DNA of 64,000 nucleotides from Struthidea cinerea. Lineage: Eukaryota; Chordata; Aves; Passeriformes; Corcoracidae. Below are positions 37,301 through 52,300 of this stretch, piece by piece. Numbering within the stretch: the stretch's first letter is position 1; every line of letters begins with the position of its first letter. Under the pieces are notes generated by a model. The model was given only the letters and a program-made list of their open reading frames with translations. It made no database searches and was not told the DNA's origin. The position numbers and the translations under genes are program-made. The stretch is from positions 2,398,533 through 2,462,532 of the forward strand of contig VZTI01005197.1 of assembly GCA_013397865.1 (NCBI GenBank). The letters run 5' to 3'.

Positions 37301-40300
37301 TTGGGAAGGGACATAGGAGAAAAACAGGAAAACTCCTTTCCTCTGTGAAATTCACAGGGAGTCAAGTATAACTTTTCTTCATGCCATGGAAGTTCAAAAA
37401 CACCTGCTGCTGCCTCAAATTATCCTGTATTTAAGAAATTTCAGTTTACAGGAAAACAGTAATCATTAGTCTTTGCAACCATTTGCAAATCTGCAATCTT
37501 CTGAACAAATAAATCTATTTTTGTATTGTGAAAAAAGATAAGATTTAAAATACACTCAAGAAACAAAGAGGATAGTATTTCTAAAAGTCCTTTCAGGCAC
37601 CTGTCTGTAAATAAGTTTAACTCTGTGAATTATTAATCAGTATTTTCATCAATAATAATGTACACAGATTTTGTGCTATGTTTGCACTTGGCTGAGCTAT
37701 ACTGCAGAAAACTCCTTTAGCATCACAGAACCATTTTGGCTGAGATCCTGAGTTGCTCAGGGCTGCAGAATTCTTTACAATTCCCGTCTCGTTTGCCTAT
37801 GGAACAGTAATTAATGATTAGCAGAGACAACAGCATTTGCATTTTTGTTGACAGAACTGTTTCAGTTTTCAGAGTTAATCCATCTTAGAGATGCACTAAC
37901 AGCAGCATATATCGATATTTGCATGCACTTACATTTCCAAACAATTTTCAGATGAAGCTACTGTCCCTAATACACAAATTTAATGCATATACTGGTGTTC
38001 TGGCTTCTCTGAAACATTGCTGCACATTCTAAGCATTCACTTGCACTAAAACAGTATTCTTAATTTCATCCATGAAGCTGTGCATCATCCAAGAGTCAGC
38101 CAAGGCTGCCAGTCAAGGCTCAGAAGGGTAGTCCAGTGCAACAAGTAGTCATTTTCTCATCCAGTAGATCCAACTGTTGACAAAGGTAACTACTGTCTCT
38201 GGCAGGCAGCTCTCCAGCCACTGTGGTGGACTGTGCCTAGGCTGAGAAGGGGCTCAGCACAAATCTGGGATAAGCCCTACTGCACAAGGGAGTGAAGGCA
38301 AAGAGAAGGAAGCAGCAGCCTCATCATTTGAGCAAGGAAGCGTGTTCTTTTAATCAAATAAAGCAGGCAACATCATAGGTAAGTAAGCATGTTACAGTAA
38401 TACAGACTATAGATTCCTGAGAAATACATCAGTGAAATCAGAATTAACAACTGGGATCCATTTGGAGACATCCTTAGAGGGGCTCCCATTGTTTCCCCAG
38501 ATGGACTATTTGAAAATGCTTGTTGCTTGGCAAAACTCCAAAGATCAAAAATGCTCCTCACCACAAGTATATTTATAAGTCCCAGGGAGAGGTATCTATG
38601 ATAGCACTAATCCAGCACTGTTCAGAATAAAAGTGCTTCCAAATTTACCTGTTATTTTCTAACAGGATTCAGACTTCCAGGGGCTCTCATTACCTCTATC
38701 CCATTTCCTAAATGTGTGAAACCACCTCACAGGTTTACCAGCTTTGTCTAGTGGTTGCTAAATGTCATAATACACACACAAAAAATTATGAGGGTGGAGA
38801 AGTCACACCACTGGGTGGAGGGGAGAAAATTCCTAGTTAAACAAGTATCCAACTGTAATATATGAAACCTCCCATTTAACTATTGAACCAACATCCATGC
38901 TGAGTACCTGAACTTCCTTTCTGCTTGTCTTACCCGGAATGGTGTGTTGATCCTGCTGGTAAGTGTATCCAGGATATGCACATTCTCATGTCGGTGCAGC
39001 AAAATAAAGCGGAGGAAAATCTTGAGGAGGGCTGGTTCCGAAACGCTGCGCAAGAAGAGATCCAGGTATGCAGTAGTAGTCATCACTTCCTCCACAGTCA
39101 CCTGTAAGCAAAAGTAATGGAAATGCAAACATACTGCACACACAAAATATCCATCCATCCATCCATCCATCCATCCATCCATCCATCCATCCATCCATCC
39201 ATCCATCCATCCATCCATCCTCTGTGACTGTAGATCTGGCAAAGCTCTCCATCCATAACACTGCCATAACACAGAGTCTTCACTGTTAAATTTGCCTCAC
39301 AAGCATTTTGAACCCATTTCTTACCTGTCTTGCAACCCCAGGAAAAACATCCTCCCTCAAACTGAGATCCTCCCATCCACCCCAGATCTCACACACAGTG
39401 AAAATCAAAGGACCAAATCATGCTAGAAGATCCCCACCACCTTTCTGCCCATGCCACCTCCTTTGCATCACACTTCTGTGTCCCTTAGAAGCATTTTCAC
39501 ATGTTGTGAACGTCTGCATCTACTACTTAATTAAAAATAAATGTCAGAGCAGAATCAAAGCACAGTACAAAGTCATGGTTGTGAAGCTTTAAAGAGAAAA
39601 TTCCCATAGATGTCCAGAATTTTGTCATAATTTTCCTTCTTTTTAATTTGCCACAGCACAATTTCTCATTTTACTCAATTTTTAAAAGGCATATATATAC
39701 AAATATATTCACACATGAAGCCCAACCCAGAAACTTCACTACTATTAGTGGATCAAAACAGAATTCCTGATCCATGTGACATTTGCATACCGTAACGCAC
39801 GCTGCTCTGCTTATTGCAATCCCTTGGAGATTATCTATTCACAGAATACACTGGAAAAGCACAGAAAATTCCAAAGCCCACCTCTGCACCATGTACTGCT
39901 CTTGCAAAGTCAGCATTTTTTAAATAGTTACCCAGGAATCTAATAAGCTTAGGTGCACAAAGATAAACCCTTAAATACAAGAATCTGTCTATATGAAAGG
40001 AAGTATTAAGCATCTTTTGTTTACCAAACTTAGCTGGATAAATGAAAAGACTGATTTTATTTAAAAAAAAAAAAAAACAATGCTGTCACTTAAGACCTAA
40101 GAGGATTTAGAAAATACTCAGAAGGGCAACATTTACGTAACATGCTGTAAATATTAAAATCCCTGTTCCGTTATGCTGCACGTTAGCCATGTACACAGCA
40201 ATGTCATGATGCAAACATTCTCTTTAAAGCATTTAAGATCACAAGCTGCTTCTGGGTGGTTACACAGAACATAGGAATGGGGTATGCAGCCTGCAGACCT

Positions 40301-43300
40301 TATGGAGAGAGAAGCTCTAAAGCTAAGGTCATTGAATCAGTCTCAGTCTGAGGCTTTATTCTAATACTCAGCTACACCATCATTAATACAGTGGGGTACT
40401 AGCTCATTTTGGCATTAGAAACAAAGCACCAGCAAAGTAGCAACAGTGAAATTTTTCATCAGGAAATAGAAGCAGCCCAGCTCCAATCAAAAAATTTTTT
40501 TTCTTGCAATACGTTTGGGGACTTGTGGTATAAAAAGGAATAGCTTTCTGGTGAAAGTTAGTGTCTGTTGTCCTAAGAGCTGGCTTTTCTTGCCTTTTTA
40601 TTTTTTTTTCCTTTTTTTTTTTTTTAATAGCAGTGAGTGGTAAAAAGCAAAGCCCAAGAAATCCATCATGTGACATCATTATGACACCATACATTTCATG
40701 GACAAGTTTAAACTCTCTGCCAAGGAAAGGCCAGACAGAAGTAATACATCGTTATGTCTTCACGTCACTTCTTCATCCTTTACAGGGTAAAGGAAGCACA
40801 TTCTTGGCTGCAAGTTTCCCCAATGTTTGCTGACAGAATGTACTTGTATCAGATACTGCAGCTGTACATGAAAGCAAGAAAAGCCAGCAGATTCACAAGG
40901 GCAGTGACCCTTTTCTAAAACCCACACTTTGGACAACTCATCTTACATTTCTATCAGTGAGAAAAACCCACACGCTTTTCAAAGTGCATATCATGAATGA
41001 AACAAAGAGCAGCAGCAGAAGAAAGCCAGCTCGAGAGCAGTTTAGAAAAGAAATGTTACATTTTGAGAGCGTGTTCAGTGCTCCTAACAGCTTGGGCACT
41101 AGACAAAAAACGAAATCATGTTTAATAGCCAACATTTCACTGATACCACTAAGTAGAGCTAGAAGAACCAACCAATGATTAATGAAGCCCTAACAGTTCA
41201 CAAAGAAGTTACTTATAATCTTGTTAAATCTTATTCTTTTTGAAATGAGGGGGTTTTGTGAAGGGTATCACATTATACTTAATTTTTATTTCTTCTTGGG
41301 AAAAAAGTTGGTGAATCTGAGTAACCGTTTTCCAAGACAGAGACAAGATGACTAAGTTTTGTCAAGATTTAAATCAATTTCTCAGAATCTTTTTCAATTT
41401 GCAGTGAAAACACAGTGCCTTATTGACAAAACTCCTTCAAATTTCCTCAATAAATGAAGCTAGGATCTGTTTTGCAGGGTCACTGTACAACACTCAAAGC
41501 AGGCAAGTTAAAGTTGCACAAGCAACTTTAATGCTATAGTGTTCTAGAAGTTCTAGTGTTTTCTCAGTGTGCCTTTGTCTGCAACTTGCCCCTACAAACC
41601 AGCAAGGAGACCAACCTTCTGCTTCCTCGCCAGGGCAAATCAAATAAAAATATTGCTTTGGGGCACTTAAATGCCAGGTATGCAGCTTAGGAAAAAGATC
41701 GATTAACTTGGCAAGCAGATGTCTGTGCTTTTACAATTGTATCTTATTTTGCCACCTTGCATTCTGGGTTTACTTCTCCCTTTTAGCATATCTGACGGTG
41801 AGCATAACTTCTGAAGATTCAAGGCACCTAGAGAAGTATTCAGGAAAGGCAATTTTAACTCCACAAGGCTAATCTTCTTTTTACTCTATGGGATACATTA
41901 GTCTGCTCTGATTGAGCCTCTGGAGAACTGACTCTTTCTGCAATTAACTAGAGAAGGACACTGGAGAAATCAGTTAGATGAGGTTAAACCCAGCCCTGGC
42001 AAAAATCATTTTAACTCTGCACACCTTCTCTACAGACTGCATCATACATAAAACATGGAGTGTTGAAAGTGAGACTGGTTCAATTTGTGCAGTTATTATT
42101 GAAGATCTCTGTTTTCTATGATACCAAAGCCATGCTATTAGGTTTCATTCAGACTACCTGCTGGCGGTCTCTTCTTAAACAAATGTCTCGTGAGACAGAT
42201 TTGGGGGAAGAGGGAAATAATTTCTAATAAATTCAAATCAGGACTCAGATAAACAACAAAAAGAACAAACGTTCCCAGAGAACTAAACAGGTACTAACCA
42301 TGTCAAGTATGTCCAATACAGTCAAATCCTGAGGCAGTTTTACAAAATCTGTTATTGTAAACATTGATTACAGTATCATTTGTCCAAGTAAGTTTTTAGC
42401 TACTAGTCCTCAGAATTGAGCATCTTTGAAAAGATGATAAATAGTAGGCCAAAACTTACACAAATCTGATATTTAATTTAAAAATTCTTCACCTTTGATA
42501 ATTCAGATGTCAAGAAAGGGAGACTAATAAAATCAAGATATTGTAGTTTTCTAGAAAAGCCCTTTGTTAAGTAATTAAATTTCAAGCTATGTTATGATAA
42601 TACCTTTTTGATAAAGATATTTCAGCAATACTAAAATCCACCACTTCCCCAACAGCAAAAGTAGAAACCCACCAGTAGCATCCCTTGCATTAGAACCTTT
42701 CTGCTAATGGCAGAGAGCAGAGTTATCTCTGCTGTTAAAATAAAATTATAGGATTAAAAATTTTAAAAAATAACAAAAATTTCATGTCCATTGCAATAAT
42801 CAGACCACTACTCTACCATTTTTGACTATCCAAAAATGTAACAATTAAAAGTTGCTGGATTTCTTTTTCAATATGCATATGAAGTATCTACCTAAAAATA
42901 CCATTTAAAAAGCCTCATCCACATGTTTTTCTATACAAAATCAGCTGTTACAGATCTCTTTTGAGACATAAACTGCAACAAAAAGGACTGGCTGAGAGTC
43001 TTCATAGCCAGACAGATACTTGACTGGAGATTATTGAAAAGAGAAAGCCACTTTTAGCCATGTAATACACTTCTATAATTATGTAATAATTTTTAGCAAA
43101 TCTTTTCTTGCCTCGTCTGATGAGTGATTAGATGGTGAGGCAGAACGCTCTAAAGAGATCCAGCTTTTACAAGTTACTCTGCCAAGTAACAGCAAAGAGC
43201 TAGAAATTACTGTCATTGCGAGTTCAGTTTAATATATTACACTCACTGTGTTAGACCAATTGCATGGATTCTTCACTACTGGCCATTTTCCCTTGGGAAT

Positions 43301-46300
43301 CACACAATATATTTTCTAATTTACAGCTTCATGCCCACTTACAGGAATATGCCTACATGATTCCTCCTTTCTATCACATATCCTTTCTTACAAGGACTTC
43401 ATATTGCCCACAAAAAGGCCACAAATGTTCTTATTTGAATTTATCCTCTAGATCCATCCACAAGCAGTTTTAACCTGAATAAGTTCACCTCACTGATTAA
43501 AAAAAAAAAAAAAAAAAAAAAAATATCGAACCATTCCCAGTGTCTTCCACTAATTTTCAACTTCTTGCCCCCTGCTTATACAGGCAGAAGGGTTCATGCC
43601 TCACATTGGTGCACAATGAATTGCATCAGGAAATTGATTCAGATTAAAACTAACCAGAAGTAAAGGTGAGTTTTAACCTCAATCAGTTTCAAATATGAAC
43701 AGCTGTCCTGGCAAGAGAGAGGGACAAGCAGGACCAGGGACAGAGCACGTTTGCCCATGGGGGGAACCAGAAAACCCAAACTGTTTCAGCTTCCTTCAGT
43801 TTACATTTATAAACTGCCTCAGTTTATACCAGGTTAAAATTAAATTGAACTTCATGTCTGAAGCAAGATGTGAAAGGCATCTTTACATATATCCACACCA
43901 CAGCTGGTAAAATTAAATTTTGTAGCTATTAATGGGCTTCTGCAAAGCACAAGACTATTCAAAGTTTTCCAATGACACTTGGTTTACACGTTTTTACAGC
44001 AGCTGTCCAAACACTTTTCAGTAAGGTGAAGGATGGTATTATCCTAAATGGGAACTGACAGTCTTGTAGGATATTTATAAAGATGCTCCTTCTAATCTGT
44101 AGAGTATAATTTACAGGTCATTTCCCCCTAGCTGAGCTGTGTAATCGTCAAGCAAGCATTACTGAATTATCACAGTAGCACACCATGTCAGAGGCTTTTG
44201 TTTGGATGGGTTAGTGTGCAGTAGACTTGAGGTCCATTTGACAGAGCTTATTTGACAGGACCACGCCAGCACCTCTGCCGAGCAATTCTGTTCACTTGGC
44301 CAACAGCAATGTTTTACACTAAAAATCTTGTACAATTTTCCATTATTCAGACTAAACCAAGCCTATTCAGATTAAAACAAGCCTTCCAAGTATAAAAATA
44401 ATTAGATCATAGTTAGCAATTAAATGCCATGTAGTAGAGCAGCAAATGCTGACATTAAAAATTTGCTTTTATCATATAATTTGTCAAATTTTAGTGCTTT
44501 CTTCAATAAATTCAAGTGCCACAAATTACATAAACATTCAAGATGTTCTGAATAGCTGCCTTTGTCAACCAAATTCTTTGAATGCCAAACTAAAATGAAA
44601 TCACATGCCTTGACAGTGGAAGAATGTATATAACCAATCTGAATTGTATCAAAGAAAATATAATATTTATAAATACCACAGTGTGGCTCCTAATTATCTA
44701 GTACATGGGCTTGACTGCAAAATATATACACATTCAAGACCTTCTGAAAAGGATTTCACTTCTATTCCTACAGAATTGCTGTAGCCACCTAAAATAATAA
44801 GGTAAATAAACACAGTCTACTAACAAATATATAAAGACCAAAATAAGGCAATACAGCCTCTAGCAGAACCAGTAAAAATGACTTCAACAGGGTTATTCTA
44901 GATTCACTCTAGGATTTCAATTAGATTTCAACTGAGGAGAAAATTAGCCTTATTCGATTACTTAGACCCTTGTATAATCTGGCCCCAGAAGACCTTGTAT
45001 TTTATTGCTAGAGCTCAATGTTAGTTTTGAAAGTGCAGCAGGAAATAGCCAATGAAATATGTCACAGAATTTAATGGTACCATTCTCTGAACAGAGAGAA
45101 TGTATCATCTCACAAATAATTTTTTTCTAAGTATCAAAATATAGGGAAGAATATACAGAGCTGTATAGTTTCAAGTTGTAACTGACATGCCATCAAAAGT
45201 TATCAGTCTTAATTTAAGAACAGTTTCTGTCAGATAGTCTTAATTTTTCTAAATCCCAGACACTTACACCAGAAAGAATAAAAGACAGGGCAAAAATTTA
45301 AATAATGGAGAAAACCTACTAAATTAACATTTTCTTTAGTTCTGTATCTTTACAGACAAACCATTTTACACCCTCTGTTTTCAAATTAATTTGTGACCTT
45401 GCACAAAGACGTGCCTTCCTCCCCCCTCCACAAACAATTTCATTGAATTGCTTTTTTTGATGTCTCAAGCAACTTGTACGTCAGAAGTAAGGGAGGTAAC
45501 TCTTCTGTAAAAAGTACAGTAACATCCAGACAAACAAAGGACAAGGCACGGCTCTCCAGCACAGCCAGTTAATGCATATCCCCAGCTACACAATACAAAT
45601 CTGGGCTCTGACTACCCATTCAGCAATGTGCAGCTTTGGAGATAGGAACATACTTGTCAATCGCTCATTACATGTGTAGGTGGGATAACCCACACAAAGT
45701 GACAAGACTAGGACAGACAAGGTATAAATCAGGCTACAAGAACATGCTATATTTAGGATACTTATCTTTGAGAAATGAAGTTAGGGAGTCATAAGCTTCA
45801 GAATGTTTGGGTTATTTAAGCACATCACAGTTAATCTGCTACATAAATAACCTTCACAGAGCTCACTGTGAAAAACAGGTTATTTCAAGCCAGCTAGCTT
45901 GCCCAATCAATTTGAAACTTCCTTAACTGGAAAAAACCTGAACTAGAGAATTCTTATTTTCAACTCCATACTAGCTTCCCAAGATAAAACCAGAAAAATC
46001 ACACCAAGAAAAATATATTGGTCTCCCCACCTCCTGGCTTTTTCATAGAAACACATCACCATCCTCAACAGTCTTGTACTGTTTCATTCACACAGTGAAC
46101 TGTGTACATAGTAAGTATTTACGGGGAGACAACCTGCAAAAATTTTTAAATGGCAGAACTTACTACATGCTTCCATAAAAGTTACAAAATTTCAAGATCA
46201 CAGATAAGCATATCTTAAAGTTTTGAACCATATACTGAAACTCTGAACTACTTTTAATGAAATTCTACTTAGTGAAATTTTTATGCTACTTTTACCAAAA

Positions 46301-49300
46301 GACTTGTTTGATAGTCAGATGTTTTAAGTTGGGAGAAGAGAAGGAAATCAAGGAAAGGAGATAAGAGGTCTGTGTGGATGAATTAGGAGCTCCTAAAAAG
46401 TCCAAAACATGAAGAGACAGGAGCATGGGAAGGTGACCCAAGAGGAATATGGAAAAAGTGCCTGAGTATGCAGAGAAAGGATTAGGAAAGCCAAAGCCCA
46501 GTTGGAGCTGAAGAAGAGCTTCAACAGCAAAAGAAAAATCATGAAAAATGCATGCTCACTGCTGAATGGGGATGGGGAGCTGGTGACAAAATAGATTAAA
46601 AATGGCACAGTACTCAATCACAGAATCACAGAATAGCTAGGGTTGGAAGGAATCTCTGAAGATACCTAGTCCAATCCCATTCTTGACTGGAATTGTCTTT
46701 GCAAAAACAATTAATGCAAGTCCGTGTCTTGCTGCAGTGCAATTTTTTTCTTCAGAACATACTTCTTGAAGAAAGACTAGAATATAGTACAGAAAGATCA
46801 GGTTTGTAGTAGTCTGCCTACCCAAGCCATTCAAGAGCAGAAGCTCATCTCCCTTCCAAGTTTTACATTAAGATTGAAGCATGAGTGCCAGATCAAATAT
46901 GGGATGTTAAGACCTGTATGCCCCACAAGGTTTAGACTGACTTCCATCCTTCCTCATTTGCTTCTTTCCTTCCTTCCCTTGTTTCCCTTCCTATCACCAA
47001 GAATTATCAGAAGCAGCTGTTCCGCACCAGTTAAATTCTAGAAATAAGATGTATAGAAACACCTTAGGAAGATGTACCAGTAATTATGATCATCTCTTCT
47101 TAGCACCCTTTAACCTTTCACTGATCTATCTTCCTAATTAGGTATTTATACCATGCTCCATTACACCCTGTATTTGAACTCAAGCCAGAATGAATCAGAA
47201 CAATCCAAACTGAATGACTGAATTAAAACTAAAATCTTCAGCCACAAGTAGACTTTATGACACCAAACCAACTTCAGTGAGTTTAAAAGAAAAAATCAAA
47301 ATCCATTTAGTATTGTGTCAAATGAAAGAACTTCTGTTTTAAAAACTGTCATTACATGTCTGGCCTCTCATTTTGGCCCTTTCCAATTTTTTATTAACCT
47401 CAAGGTTAATTACAACATTAAGTCCCCAAATGGGAGATACAGTTTTCAAAGCCCACTCCTCCACATAGCATGAATGTTTTCAATGGCAACTAGAAATTAT
47501 TTTAATGTATGAAAGAGCTGTTGCAGCATAATTATCATAGTGCACAGACATCTGTCCCAAAAGCAAGAAGGTAAAATATTTATGTTCTGTTAAATTAACA
47601 TGGAGCACTGGACAGAAACACTGAAGAGGTCAAATGTGTCTTGGCTTACGTAACTCCTTTTACTGTGGAGTTTTGGTCTCACAGATGTGAGAGCCTTGTA
47701 TCAGATCCACTAGATGGTGCAATCCATCTTCTCCAGTAAAAGCATTTGAAGTTTATACACAAGAAGTTAATTTTTAATGAGGAAGAAGCCAATTTTAATG
47801 CTAATCAAGGAAAGGTTTATTATTGGAAGAACAAGGCACCAAACAGAATATGAGGGTTTGAGAATGATTTAGGCTTTGAAAGTCACCTATGGTAGCAGCC
47901 AATGTCCCCATTTTCAAGAGAAATATGATTTCACCCAATTTCAGAGCATATAAACAGAATTTTCATCAAAGGGAAAAAGGAATCAGAACAGCAATCTTTA
48001 AATTAAGTAACATCAACAGGGAAGTAATCAACCCAATAGCAGGTCAGCAGATTTACTGACCGATAAGAATGGCTTTCAGAGGCATGGTAGCATTCAAAAC
48101 AATCTAAGATTAGTCTTGAATACTTCAGAGATAAAATAGTATTCACTAAGAGTAGAATCCATTCTAATATCTCCCTTGTTGTCCATAACCTTGACCTAAA
48201 ACTGGTTAGGCTTTTCACTTCTAATTCCCAGTCTTGGTAAGGGATTAAGTCCAGATACAGAAATAGAAAAAATTACTGCCAGGTAAGGAGGTGAACTACC
48301 TCAGGACAGACTACAGCCTTGATCTGGATCACAGCCAAATTTTACTTCAACTCTCACCCAATTCCCAAGTGTTTGAGGTCTGCCAAATCATTAAAAAAGA
48401 CTTTATATTGCTTATGACTTTCTTGGTGACTATTTACCATGAAGAATTCCGTGTGCTACCGAAACAAGTTGTGAACAAGAAAGCAGGGTACGGTGTTTCA
48501 CTGTCCTCTCAGAAAATCGAACAGCTGCAATGTTTTCTGCTTGGTAGACTTAGTGAAAATTAGGAGACCCTACAAAAGTAATTTATTAGTTCTCTTCTGG
48601 AAGTTTTTTGTGAATTTTTGCCCTCAGCAGTTCCTACATTTTCTCCTCAAAAGAGGTGTTCTTTCACAGGGCAATGAAGGCTTTTAATTCATAGAATCAC
48701 AAAACCATACGATGACCTGGGTTGGAAGGGACCTTAAAGATCATCTATTTCCAACTTCCCTGCCAACGGCAGGGACACTTTCCTCTACACCAAGTTGCTC
48801 AAAGTCCCATCCAACCTGGCCTTGTTTCAGGGATGGGGAATTGACATAATTGACATGTTCTGAAACAGTTGGAAATGTAGCTTCTTGTAGCCTAACAAAA
48901 AAAAAGTAAATAAATAATTCACTAACAATGGTGACATATTTTTCAAGGGATACACCCTAAAATTAAAAAAAAATTGATTTTTTTTTAATTCAAAGTAACA
49001 TAAATTGCACACTAATATATAATAAAACTGATACCAAACTCTACTTTAGGAAAATAGCTCTACCAAATATGGTAAGGAACTACAAAAACAATAGCAAATT
49101 TGCTAAGACTAGCATAATATTTCTTGACTAAACATTTTCCTTGTGGCATCTTCCTTTAGAAAAATATTCATTTAGAAAAAAAATGCTCACGGAAACATGT
49201 CTGCCATGATGAAATGTCTAAAATGTCACTGCTTTTTTGATGATATGTGAGTCTAGAACAACACAAATAGTTTGGTTCTTCATTACACTAAAGAATTTTA

Positions 49301-52300
49301 AATGTTTTCAGAAATACTTGTATGTTGCTTAAGAAAGTATATAGAATGAAAAAATGGAAAGTTAGTCTAGAAACTTATTGAATTGCATGGAAGTCACTAC
49401 TGACAGTACATTTGATAGTATCTTTACAGAGATAGATCTTCCACAATACTTTTGCCCATTATTATTTTGTGCCATGCTTGCATACGTCACTGACCTTATG
49501 GAGCGCAGGAGCCATTACCGGCACCAAAAATCCATTGTAAATGTAATTCACAAGCTGGTTACGTATCAAGGGATGTGCCACCTAAGAGGGTGGAGGAGAG
49601 AAAGACACAGAACAGTTCCAGTGAGATTTAAAACAAGACAGTGCACAGAATGCTATTATTCACTACCAAAACCCTTTCCCATTTAATAAGACACATTTGT
49701 TTGTCCTTCTCACCAGCATTTGATATGATTCAGGTTCTTAACAACTGTTCCTTCTACAAAGAAATACACACACCATGTTTAATTACAGTAAGTCTGCCAA
49801 ACTTAGAGACATGGCTTTTCAATCTTCCTGCATGCTGACAAAGATGAATGGATGGACAGAAAAGTGTGTATAGCCATGTATCAAAGCAAGAGCTGAAATT
49901 CTAAATTTAGCTCCCGCAACCTTGTCAGGGTCACTTGAAGGTGGATTTGCCATTGTTAACTTGTCCTCTACAATAAAGAAAAGCAGAACAGCTGCTTTCC
50001 TTTACTTCAAGAGTAGGTATACCAAAGCGCTCTCTAGCTATGCGGTAAGAACATACTGTTCACATGCCCTTCTCCCAGCCACCGTAAAACAAACAGAAAT
50101 TACAACAAAACCTGCATAATTCACTCCATGGGATGGTTAAGAGCTTTAAAAAAAAAAAAACAACCAACCAAACAAAAACCCCCAAACTGTTACTAGAAGC
50201 CAAAAATTTACTTTTATAATGAAGCATTCATTTTGTCTTCGCAATGAAAACATACCAATTCACGTATATAAAAGTAAAACAGAATTCCATTCAGAAGCTT
50301 TCAAAGCCAATATATTATGTTTGAAGTTCACTGAGACAGCCTACACATGGCCTCAAATAGAGACTCCCACTTGCAATTCTTACCAGACTTCCTCTAACTT
50401 GTAACCCTTAATTTGGTAAGAGGAAGAAAAAGGGTGGTCCTTCCTATGCTGTGGTCCAGGGAAAAAGTAGTAAATGGCAAGAAGTCTTGGCTACACAGTT
50501 TCTTTCTAATCTCTGGCCAAAATTTTTGGGTCAACACAGACCAGTCCATGCACAGAGCAAAAATTCCTACAGTAACTGAGCTTTCAAGTCAGCTGAAGAC
50601 TACAGACACAATCAAGCAGCAGTCAGAAACTGCTCTTTCTGCATGTCAGCTGAAATCCTTAACCATTTCGCATCTATTTGAACAGGGGTCTTAAAATAAT
50701 TCATTCTTTCATTTTTCTGCAGTGCCTTTTATATAATTTGTTAAAATAAAGGTATCAATTATGATCTCCTGCAGATTTGTAGAATAACTCCGGGTAGACA
50801 CTAAAATGAATATTGTCTCCTCCTCATGTTTAAACAAGCATGCTAAAAATCTTGCATAGTGCATTTGAGCAATGACAGCTACTATTATTTTTGCTTGTTC
50901 AATGCTTTAATAGTCAATCAGTTCCTTTACTGTACTTTGCACACATTGAATTGAAACATATCTTTTATTTAACAGTAAATGTGACTAAATTTTCAATCCT
51001 ATCCAGCACATTTCTTCAAATAACACAAATCCCCAGTTTCTGTAGAATTTTTATCGTGTTTTAATGAAATACGGATTTAGGTTCTATAGAGTATTCAAGC
51101 CTTAAAAACAGTATGCAAAGACAAAAATTTCATTTTACATTTAAATTGGAAAAAAATTGTAAGGGAGCAAAGCACCGAAAAAAAACTCTGGAAGAACAAA
51201 ACAGATTCAAAACAGGCCAATCTAAAATGAATTTATATTTCTAGGAGAAGACCTAAATAATTCTGCTTGGAAGGCTTTCTTTATGTTGTACTCACCAACA
51301 GGAAAAACAGACTATTTTCACTATTTTATTTTGCACACTGTTATGAGAGCTTGAACAAACACAGATATAAACCCTACATCTTCCTATGTGTAAAGCCATT
51401 CAATTTACTTCTAGGATCAACGGTGGTATTAAAATGCAATAAACATTTGGTTTTCTTTTAACAGAAAATCCTCCCCATTACATAATATAATGTGAAGCTC
51501 TCATTTGAAACATTTGGCACCTGAAAACCACAAATATATTAGTTCATCCTTAAAACCAGGAGAGACGGCACAAGGCATTCATTTTCTAAGCAGGTTGTTT
51601 TAGTCTAATAGTTCATGCCACTATTAAAAGTAAATAAACTCTATAACTTACTAACTTCTGCAGGAGATATAACTTACTACTGCTTCTAAAGAACAAGCTA
51701 ACTCATTTCAGTTACCTGTATCACAGCATTGCAAAATTCAAGGGAATTCATGAATTGTACAAGGGCTGGTGACAAAAGCCAGTCATCTTTCATCAGACAG
51801 TGCCATTCTTCTCCTTTTTCTTCCAGCTTTGTAGGCAAAGATGAATAGAGGCCACTTAGTCCTGTTGCCAGCACCTGTATTTCAGAAACAGAAGAGGAAA
51901 TAAGTTAACTTTCCACCTGTCCATCTGCTTGAATGGCAGTACCATAAATGGTTTCTCCTATTAGTTTTAGTAACATAAGAGAGTGTTAAGATTAATTTAA
52001 TTTCCTTTCAAGAAAGTCCTGTGGCAGAAAGACATAAATATTTTAAAGAGCCTTCCATATAATATGTTTCTTTCAAGATCTGGTATTTAGGAGAAAGTGA
52101 CGGAGAAAATCACATTGTCTAGTCTTTTTTTTTTTTTTTATTAAATCCAAAGTTATAATTTCTTTTAAAATTGTTCTAAACTTATTTTGCACTTTCCTTC
52201 AGTCTCTTTTAGAAACAGCCACTGGTGCCATATATCTACAGCTTGTCTTTTGTTGGTGATTCAAATATTACTGCTCACACATGTATGAAGTCATTTCACT

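Larger units (their letters stand above)
39102..49494 (-). other. FHIP1A: FHIP1A intron between exons 4 and 5, 10.4 kb
   Basis: The largest intron in the window. It contains the (ATCC)18 microsatellite close to the exon 5 acceptor, homopolymer runs near 40063 and 40606-40625, an A25 tract (43499-43523), two opposing CR1 pieces (46421-46690) and another CR1 end (48689-48840). The rest is unique AT-rich DNA with no recognised exon. Confidence 0.85.

Noticed and set aside
38880..39272. Open frame with a repeated Trp-Met-Asp-Gly peptide next to FHIP1A exon 5
   Set aside because: The repeat is the translated (GGAT)n microsatellite in the intron; only 38934-39101 is coding, bounded by proper splice sites.
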